Shown here: piece by piece, positions 6,495 through 11,172 of the stretch
Layout of the letters: the number at the start of each line of letters is the position of its first letter
How positions within the stretch are numbered: the first letter of the stretch is position 1
Origin: JAICLL01 sp035252155
GTDB taxonomy: Bacteria > Planctomycetota > Planctomycetia > Pirellulales > JAICIG01
NCBI GenBank assembly: GCA_035252155.1
Contig: DATFDL010000050.1
Location: 1 to 11,172 of the forward strand
Reading direction: 5' to 3'
Length of the DNA stretch: 11,172 nucleotides
The notes under the pieces: model-generated
The model's input: only the letters and a program-made list of their open reading frames with translations
Databases searched by the model: none
Told to the model about the DNA's origin: nothing
Translations under genes and position numbers: made by a program

Positions 6495-7496
6495 ATGCAG
6501 TTGTTCCTCTACGAACATCTGACCGGCGGTGGCATGCCGTGGGCGGGCGACGCTGCCTGGCAGTCGCTGGCCGCCGAAGGGCAGACGATGATCGCGGCGC
6601 TGGCGGCCGATTTTGCCAGGCTCGGCGGTGTCGCCGTCACGATCCTGCGCGACAGACGCCTCAAGAGCTGGTGCTTGCCGGGTTGCCGCGTCGTTGAAGT
6701 GAACAGCGCCGAGGAGCATCGCCGCGAGTTCGATCGCTTCGCGGCCGCGGCCGATTGGACCGTGGTGATCGCCCCGGAGATCGACGGCATCTTGCTCGAC
6801 CGCTGCCGCCGTGTGAGCGAAGTCGGCGGCCGGTTGCTGGGCCCGCCGCTCGACCTGATCGCGCTGGCCAGCGACAAGCAGCGCACCGCCGAGCGCCTGC
6901 AAGCCGCAGGCGTGAGCGTGCCGCGCGGCCGGCCGTTCGCTTCGGGCGATGCCTGGCCGCGCGATTTCACGTACCCGGCCGTGTGGAAGCCGCGCGACGG
7001 CGCTGGCTCGGTCGACATCGTCGTGGTCGATGATTGGCATAGTCCCGCGCGGCCGCCGGCCGGGCGTGCCGGGCGGCTCGAAGAATTCCGCCCCGGCCTT
7101 CCGGCCAGCGTCGCGCTGGTTTGCGGGCCGGCGGGATGTACCGCGTTGCCGGCTTGCAGGCAGCAGATCAGCGACGACGGCCGACTGCGATACCTTGGCG
7201 GCAGCGTGCCGTTGCCTCCGCCTTACGCCAAGCGTGCGGCGCGGCTGGCCGAGCGCGCCGTCGCCACACTCGACAAGCCGCTGGGTTATCTAGGCGTCGA
7301 TCTGGTTCTCGGTCACGATGCCGATGGCAGCGACGACGTGGTGATCGAGATCAATCCGCGGTTGACCACTTCCTATCTGGGCCTACGCGCGCTCTGCCGC
7401 CAAAACCTGGCGGGTGCTATGCTGGAAGCGGCGTTGGGCCGGCCGCTGGCTTTGTCGTTCGCCTCGGAAGAGATATGCTTCGGCATTGGCAAATAA
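6495..7496 (+). CDS. ATP-grasp ligase, COG1821 / MfnD-like
   Basis: The 333-residue product is an ATP-grasp enzyme, a family that joins a carboxylate to an amine or thiol through an acyl-phosphate. It opens with MQLFLYEHLTGGG, typical of the COG1821 group that includes tyramine-glutamate ligase MfnD of methanofuran synthesis. PEIDGIL (94-100) and SDKQRT (126-131) lead into the ATP-binding core. Lys165 in YPAVWKPRDGAGS probably contacts ATP. Asp269 in GYLGVDLV and Glu285 and Asn287 in VVIEINPRLTTSYLGLR are the expected magnesium ligands, so the enzyme looks active. The ATG at 6495 is used in preference to a TTG at 6486 that overlaps the previous stop. The lipA ATG comes 4 bases after its stop. 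Planctomycetes can carry methanopterin-linked C1 genes, but none is visible here, so the substrate stays open. Confidence 0.82.
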   Translation: MQLFLYEHLTGGGMPWAGDAAWQSLAAEGQTMIAALAADFARLGGVAVTILRDRRLKSWCLPGCRVVEVNSAEEHRREFDRFAAAADWTVVIAPEIDGILLDRCRRVSEVGGRLLGPPLDLIALASDKQRTAERLQAAGVSVPRGRPFASGDAWPRDFTYPAVWKPRDGAGSVDIVVVDDWHSPARPPAGRAGRLEEFRPGLPASVALVCGPAGCTALPACRQQISDDGRLRYLGGSVPLPPPYAKRAARLAERAVATLDKPLGYLGVDLVLGHDADGSDDVVIEINPRLTTSYLGLRALCRQNLAGAMLEAALGRPLALSFASEEICFGIGK

Positions 7497-7500
7497 GAAT

Positions 7501-8400
7501 ATGTACGCATTGAACGTTGTGGATCGTCCGACGACGCCCGCCGCGCCGCCCGCGCGTCTGCCGCGCTGGCTGAAGCGCAACGTGCCGCTGGGCAACGCCA
7601 ACCACTTTACCGCCCGGCTGCTCGAAGAGCTGCGGTTGGAGACGGTCTGCGACAACGCCAAATGCCCCAACCGCATGGAGTGCTATTCGCAGAAGACGGC
7701 GACCTTCATGGTGCTGGGCAATGTCTGCACGCGGCCTTGCGGGTTTTGCGCGGTGGACAAGGGCCGCACGCAAGCGGTCGAGGCCGATGAGCCTGGGCGG
7801 CTGGCCGAGGCCAGCCGGCGGCTGGGCTTGCGGCACGTCGTGATTACTTCGGTCACGCGCGACGACCTGCCCGACGGCGGCGCTGAGCATTTTTATCGTT
7901 GCGTGCTGGCGGTGCGTGAAAAAACGGGGGCGGCCGTCGAGGTGCTCACGCCCGACTTTTTGGGCAAGCCGGGGGCGATCGAGCGGGTGGTGGCCAGCGC
8001 CCCCGAAGTCTTCAATCACAACACCGAGACCGTGCCGCGGCTGTACCGCCGGGTGCGCGGCCGCAAGAGCGACTATCGTTGGACGCTGGAGCTGCTCGCC
8101 CGGGTCAAGCGCCTCAACCCGGCCATCAAAACCAAGAGCGGGCTGATGCTGGGGCTTGGTGAGACGCGCGGCGAGTTCTTCGACGTCTTGGCCGACTTGC
8201 GCGAGGCGGGATGCGACCTGCTCACGCTCGGCCAGTATTTGCAGCCCTCGCCCGAACATCTGCCGGTCGAGCGTTACGTGCCGCCGGAAGAGTTCGACGA
8301 GTTGGGCCGGCAGGCACAGTGGCTCGGTTTTCAGCAGGTGGCCAGTGGTCCGTTCGTCCGTTCCAGCTATCACGCCCGTGACATGGCGGAGGCCGGTTGA
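7501..8400 (+). CDS. lipA: Lipoyl synthase
   Basis: This radical SAM enzyme inserts two sulfur atoms into octanoyl groups bound to lipoyl-domain lysines, completing the lipoyl cofactor of 2-oxoacid dehydrogenases and the glycine cleavage system. The 299-residue product has the auxiliary-cluster motif CDNAKCPNRMEC (Cys50, Cys55, Cys61), the radical SAM motif CTRPCGFC (Cys76, Cys80, Cys83), and the C-terminal RSSYHA motif (287-292) that supplies a serine ligand to the auxiliary cluster. TPDFLGKPGAIERV, FNHNTETVPRLY and KSGLMLGLGE are further family blocks. The length is normal. The ATG at 7501 follows the upstream stop by 4 bases and has only a weak purine stretch before it. No lipB, lplA or dehydrogenase E2 gene is in the window. 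The next gene encodes a lipoyl-like fold that LipA cannot modify. Confidence 0.98.
   Translation: MYALNVVDRPTTPAAPPARLPRWLKRNVPLGNANHFTARLLEELRLETVCDNAKCPNRMECYSQKTATFMVLGNVCTRPCGFCAVDKGRTQAVEADEPGRLAEASRRLGLRHVVITSVTRDDLPDGGAEHFYRCVLAVREKTGAAVEVLTPDFLGKPGAIERVVASAPEVFNHNTETVPRLYRRVRGRKSDYRWTLELLARVKRLNPAIKTKSGLMLGLGETRGEFFDVLADLREAGCDLLTLGQYLQPSPEHLPVERYVPPEEFDELGRQAQWLGFQQVASGPFVRSSYHARDMAEAG
8388..8392 (+). promoter_or_regulatory. Ribosome binding site of the lipoyl-like gene
   Basis: GGAGG lies inside the end of lipA, 9 bases before the ATG at 8402. It supports this short gene as real and translated with lipA. Confidence 0.7.
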
Positions 8401-8401
8401 G

Positions 8402-8665
8402 ATGCCGCGCGAGCGTCACTTGCTGGTTTTGCCCGAGCTGGGCTTGGGCGACCGCGAGGTGGTGGCTAGTCTCTGGCTGGTCGAGCCTGGCAGCGAAGTA
8501 ACCGCCGGCGACCGGCTGCTCGAAGTCCTCTCGGGCGAGGTGACCATCGACTTGCCCTCGCCCGCCAGCGGCGTGCTCGTCGAGACGTTGGTCGACGACG
8601 ACGAGCCGCTGCGAGTTGGCCAGCCACTGGCGGTGATCGAAGCAACCGCCGGGCAAGGGGATTGA
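8402..8665 (+). CDS. Stand-alone lipoyl/biotinyl-like domain without a modifiable lysine
   Basis: The 87-residue product is a single biotinyl/lipoyl-type domain: LPELGLG near the start, VEPGSEVTAGDRLLEVLSGEVTIDLPSPASGVL (28-60), and LRVGQPLAVIE at the end. In true lipoyl domains the hairpin reads ETDKA before V-x-V-P-S/A-P. Here it reads LSGEV, so Glu46 holds the place of the modified lysine. The whole protein contains no lysine, so neither lipoylation nor biotinylation is possible. It is strongly acidic, with 17 Asp/Glu against 5 Arg. It begins one base after the lipA stop with a good GGAGG, so co-translation with lipA is likely. It could be a scaffold, a regulator or a docking mimic for LipA or a dehydrogenase. 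These roles are inference. The fold assignment is firm. Confidence 0.88.
   Translation: MPRERHLLVLPELGLGDREVVASLWLVEPGSEVTAGDRLLEVLSGEVTIDLPSPASGVLVETLVDDDEPLRVGQPLAVIEATAGQGD
8655..8660 (+). promoter_or_regulatory. Ribosome binding site of the DUF4291 gene
   Basis: AAGGGG lies 8 bases before the GTG at 8669 and 17 bases before the next in-frame ATG at 8678. This spacing favours the GTG start. Confidence 0.6.
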
Positions 8666-8668
8666 GTC

Positions 8669-9316
8669 GTGTTGGCAATGAATGTTCAAGTAGCGAATTA
8701 CGCCGAGCAGATCAAACGATGGCCGAAGGCAGGGCAACACATCCTTGCGCAATACGATGATCGATCAATTATCGTCTATCAGGCGTATCGCCCGTCGATC
8801 GGCCGCTTCGCTCTTGAGAACGGCTGCTTCGGGGGCGACTTCAAATACAGCCGCATGAGTTGGATCAAGCCGAACTTTCTCTGGATGATGTATCGCAGCA
8901 GTTGGGGAACCGCCGAGGGGCAGGAGGTCGTGTTGGCTCTGAGGCTACGGCGAAGCTTTTTCGACTCGTTGCTGGCCGCGGCGGTGCCCTCGACGTTCTC
9001 CACAGCATCCTTCGAGAGCCGCGAAGCCTGGCAAAAGGCCGTCGAGCGATCTAATATCCGAATGCAATGGGATCCGGATCACACGCCGACGGGCGAGCCA
9101 TGTCAGCGCCGCGCTATTCAACTCGGTTTGCGAGGCCAGGCGTTGGAGAACTTCGGCAAACGCGAAATCCTAGAGGTCATCGACCTGACCGAGTTCGTTG
9201 CCGCGCAGCGGGCCAATGCCACGTCGAGGCGGGACGGCGAATTGCTGACGCCTGACGAGCGAGTCTATCTACCCGCCGACGCCGCGATTGCCCAAAAGGT
9301 CGCAATCGATCGCTGA
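8669..9316 (+). CDS. DUF4291 family protein
   Basis: The 215-residue product carries the hallmark blocks of DUF4291: IVYQAYRPSIGRFALENG (35-52), FKYSRMSWIKPNFLWMMYRSSWG (58-80), GQEVVLALRLRRSFFDSLL (84-102) and VERSNIRMQWDPDHTP (125-140), followed by RRAIQLGLRG (147-156). It covers the whole domain at the usual size, with a short polar C-terminal tail. The family is widespread in bacteria and some eukaryotes. I know of no established biochemical activity. There is no signal peptide or membrane segment, so it is probably cytoplasmic. The GTG start at 8669 has a well-spaced AAGGGG and lies 3 bases after the previous stop, making it the last gene of the operon. A start at ATG 8678 is possible and would remove three residues. 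Any link to lipoate metabolism rests only on gene order. Confidence 0.9.
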   Translation: MLAMNVQVANYAEQIKRWPKAGQHILAQYDDRSIIVYQAYRPSIGRFALENGCFGGDFKYSRMSWIKPNFLWMMYRSSWGTAEGQEVVLALRLRRSFFDSLLAAAVPSTFSTASFESREAWQKAVERSNIRMQWDPDHTPTGEPCQRRAIQLGLRGQALENFGKREILEVIDLTEFVAAQRANATSRRDGELLTPDERVYLPADAAIAQKVAIDR

Positions 9317-9324
9317 GCCGCCCG

Positions 9325-9458
9325 GCACGGGCGACGGTTGGATTTTGTAAGGCATTTCTCGGGCGTTCAATGGTGCGCTAGAAGTCGGCGATCCCACGGT
9401 CTGCACCCGTTGAACGCCCGAGCTCATGTCTCCAAAAATCCAAAGGCTGCTGCCGTGC
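9325..9458. repeat. Long imperfect inverted repeat in a convergent gap
   Basis: Three nested complementary arm pairs span this interval. The outer pair is GCACGG (9325-9330) with CCGTGC (9453-9458). The middle pair is TTGGATTTT (9338-9346) with AAAATCCAA (9435-9443). The inner pair is CTCGGGCGTTCAA (9358-9370) with TTGAACGCCCGAG (9410-9422), perfect over 13 bases. The inner stem extends inward as TGGTGC with GCACC after one bulge. A terminal segment of about 26 bases, 9377-9402, stays unpaired. Bases between the arms are partly similar. It lies between convergent genes. It may be a structured RNA, a two-way terminator without T-run, or a small mobile-element remnant. Confidence 0.7.
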
Positions 9459-9504
9459 GGGATTGTATCTCACCATTGACCTGCACGAGCCGGGTTAAGC
9501 ACTT

Positions 9505-10365
9505 TCACAACTGCCCGCCCACCCGATCGGCGTGAAGCTCAGCTTGTCCGCCTCGCAATTTTTCTGCGACGAATTTGAAGACCGATTCGTGTGCGGTTCC
9601 CGAAACCGCGCCAGGGCCGGCCTCGACGAAGTGCCATCCGCCGCAGCGGTCTCGCAGAAAGTCGGCGGCAATAAGCCGCGCGTTGAACGCCGCGCCGATC
9701 TTGCCCGCCAGCTCGGCCAAGAGCGATAAGTCGTGCGGCGTCGGCGGGAAGCCGGCGGGCGACTGAACAACATGGAGATAGTGAAACGACCACGCCACCG
9801 GCGCCGCGTCGACGATCCAGACGCGAATTTCTTGCGGCGCGTCGCCAAACATCCATTGGCCCGCAACGGCCACATCGATCCATTGCCGAGCCAAAATAGG
9901 TGCGTCCCAGCCAAAGGCACGGCGCAGCAGCTCGATCTCATCATTGAGCTGCCGGAGATTATTAACTCGCGATTGGTCGCCGCCCCGTTTCCAGGAAGAT
10001 TTTGGCGTCCGCACAAAGAGCGGGAACTTCAAATCGTGCGGCGGAGGGTCGTCGACTCCGATGATCCACGTTCTCGGCATCGGCAATTCAACACCGCGCG
10101 CCGCTAAACGTTGCAAGATACGGTCGAGGCGGACCAGCTCTTGCCGTTCTTCGGGACGGTCGCGCAGATTGGGCCGGTTAGCGACCAAATTGCGGTACGG
10201 CTCGTCGCCGTTCTCGTAGCCGAACAAAAATCCCGCGGCGTCGTGGGCGGCCTCGGAAACCTCGGTGGCGCCAAGCTCTGACAACCATCTGAACCGATTG
10301 TCTCGTAGCTTTTCCGAATGCCGCAGGTCGTTCTTGTCGAAGACCAGTGATATCAATCGTAGCAA
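9505..10365 (-). CDS. ATP-grasp domain protein, R2K-like
   Basis: The 286-residue product resembles the R2K clade of ATP-grasp proteins (including former DUF4343), which are peptide-ligase-like. Residues 1-60 form a divergent N-terminal domain, ISLVFDKNDL onward. LPMPRTWIIG (94-103) leads into FPLFVRTPKSSWKRGG (114-129), which would bind ATP. PILARQWIDV (156-165) and QEIRVWIVD (178-186) follow. Then come LIAADFLRDRCGGWHFVEAGPG (231-252), where Asp235 and Glu248 may bind metal. The usual E-x-N is E-x-G here. No ATG is available. TTG at 10365 gives the longest form, while TTG at 10356 has GGAG 10 bases upstream and gives MISLVF, a more typical beginning. It lies 6 bases downstream of the esterase gene on the same strand, so the two are probably cotranscribed. 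The substrate is unknown. Confidence 0.72.
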   Translation of the reverse strand: MLRLISLVFDKNDLRHSEKLRDNRFRWLSELGATEVSEAAHDAAGFLFGYENGDEPYRNLVANRPNLRDRPEERQELVRLDRILQRLAARGVELPMPRTWIIGVDDPPPHDLKFPLFVRTPKSSWKRGGDQSRVNNLRQLNDEIELLRRAFGWDAPILARQWIDVAVAGQWMFGDAPQEIRVWIVDAAPVAWSFHYLHVVQSPAGFPPTPHDLSLLAELAGKIGAAFNARLIAADFLRDRCGGWHFVEAGPGAVSGTAHESVFKFVAEKLRGGQAELHADRVGGQL

Positions 10366-10371
10366 GCTCCA

Positions 10372-11172
10372 TTATTCGTCACTCGCCGCGGGCTTGTCGC
10401 CCAAGTGCCGGTTCGCCCAAGTGATAAAGGTCTCGATGTTGGGGGCGTCGGTGTGTCCGCCATCGTGCTGACGCCAGGCAAGCTGGCCGTCTAAAAGACC
10501 CTCGTTCACGGCGGGCATCTTGGCGTTCATGTAATCGTCGGGTGTGCCCAGGTCGTTCGCACCGAGCAGCCGAAAGACCGGGCCGGCGGCGACCGCGGCC
10601 ATGAAGCTGCCGCGCTGGTCGAGCCAGTTGGCGTCGCCCTTCTCGGGAATGCCGTAGCTGATAAACGTCAGCCGTGGCGCGCACAGGGCGATCAACTCGT
10701 GCGAATCGACCGGCAGGTCGCCGGCCGTTTTCGAGCCGAAGCCCGCTTCGGACGCGCCGTACTTCAGAAAGTTGCCGGCCATCCAATGATACTCGCCCGA
10801 ACCGGTGAGGTTCTCGACCGCCTCGCCAAAATTACGGCGGTGCAGCTTGGCGCCGCCCTCGCCCGACGAGCCGACCAGCACCATTGCAAACCGCGGCTCG
10901 AAGGCCATTGCCACCAACGCCGCCTTGCCATACCGCGAGACGCCCTCGATGCCCACGCGCCGCGCGTCGACCGTCGGGTCGGTCTCCAGATAATCGAGCC
11001 CGCGCGAGGCGCCCCACGCCCAGGCCCTCAACGAACCCCAGTCGTCGGGCTTGCGCGGCTGCCCGTGGTTGGTCAGACCGATGATGCCGCGCGTCAGCCC
11101 AGCGCCGTTGTCGGCCTGAATGCTGGCGGGCGAAATCATGGCGTATCCCCAGTCGGCTTTCACGAGCGTCTC
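10372..11172 (-). CDS. CE15 glucuronoyl-esterase-like hydrolase, 5' end cut by window
   Basis: The reading frame runs off the window, so the N-terminus is missing and 266 residues are visible. Numbering from the GTG at 11163, the nucleophile motif is GVSRYGK (74-80, Ser76), the CE15 form of GCSRxGK. SSGEGGAKLHRR (99-110), GEYHWMAGNFLKY (123-135), PVDSHELIALCAPR (151-164) and the catalytic-histidine motif GGH (His237) match the order of glucuronoyl esterase blocks. Such enzymes cleave ester bonds between glucuronoxylan and lignin and are usually exported. In fungal members the catalytic acid is the Glu of ESGxGG. Here that position is Ser99 and a Glu sits three residues later (Glu102). The gene precedes the ATP-grasp gene by 6 bases. 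It could have another ester substrate, and annotation pipelines may label it acetylxylan esterase or alpha/beta hydrolase. Confidence 0.85.
   Translation of the reverse strand, partial: ETLVKADWGYAMISPASIQADNGAGLTRGIIGLTNHGQPRKPDDWGSLRAWAWGASRGLDYLETDPTVDARRVGIEGVSRYGKAALVAMAFEPRFAMVLVGSSGEGGAKLHRRNFGEAVENLTGSGEYHWMAGNFLKYGASEAGFGSKTAGDLPVDSHELIALCAPRLTFISYGIPEKGDANWLDQRGSFMAAVAAGPVFRLLGANDLGTPDDYMNAKMPAVNEGLLDGQLAWRQHDGGHTDAPNIETFITWANRHLGDKPAASDE

Noticed and set aside
7417..8373. 318-codon minus-strand frame opposite lipA
   Set aside because: LipA is certain on the other strand over the same bases; the antisense frame is a high-GC artefact.
9358..9422. Standard rho-independent terminator in the convergent gap
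   Set aside because: The 13-base stem encloses about 39 bases and no T-run follows on either strand next to the arms. The wider nested arms point to another kind of element.
10178..10372. Frame starting with ATG at 10372 that overlaps the esterase stop as TAATG
   Set aside because: The 64-codon product has no motif and is rich in Arg from a shifted frame. The ATP-grasp motifs lie in the frame that starts with TTG at 10365 or 10356, so I do not call a frameshift.

Overview
The window reads as a chromosomal segment of a high-GC bacterium. It is most likely a planctomycete of the Pirellulales kind. I base this on recalled family resemblance: the first lipoprotein, the HExxH protein and the PDZ/beta-tail protein look like planctomycete families, and the short intergenic repeats look like ones I associate with that group. 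No rRNA, tRNA, CRISPR array, insertion sequence or prophage gene is visible. Nine genes fill the window and no gene-free stretch reaches 300 bases.

Left part (1-2402, plus strand). First comes a conserved hypothetical lipoprotein (179-1102) whose signal peptide contains a tandem hexapeptide repeat. A 151-base gap follows, carrying an inverted repeat. Next is a secreted protein (1254-2402) with two PDZ domains joined to a beta-strand tail like those of autotransporter passengers. The gap after it carries a related short tandem repeat.

Centre (2481-5606). A minimal bifunctional PutA (proline dehydrogenase plus P5C dehydrogenase) oxidises proline to glutamate. Its interdomain linker contains three copies of a GC-rich palindromic repeat, read in frame.

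Right-centre (5716-9316). Five tightly packed plus-strand genes form a likely operon with gaps of 1 to 5 bases. In order they are an HExxH putative metalloprotease, an ATP-grasp ligase of the COG1821/MfnD type, lipoyl synthase LipA, an 87-residue lipoyl-like domain with no lysine at all, and a DUF4291 protein. LipA is recognised with certainty. The lysine-free carrier beside it is the most unusual protein here.

Right end (9317-11172). The 188-base convergent gap holds a long imperfect inverted repeat that could be a structured RNA or a small mobile-element remnant. Two minus-strand genes follow, separated by 6 bases: a CE15 glucuronoyl-esterase-like hydrolase cut by the window edge and, downstream of it, a second ATP-grasp protein resembling the R2K clade.

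All family assignments come from reading motifs by eye. No database search was run.
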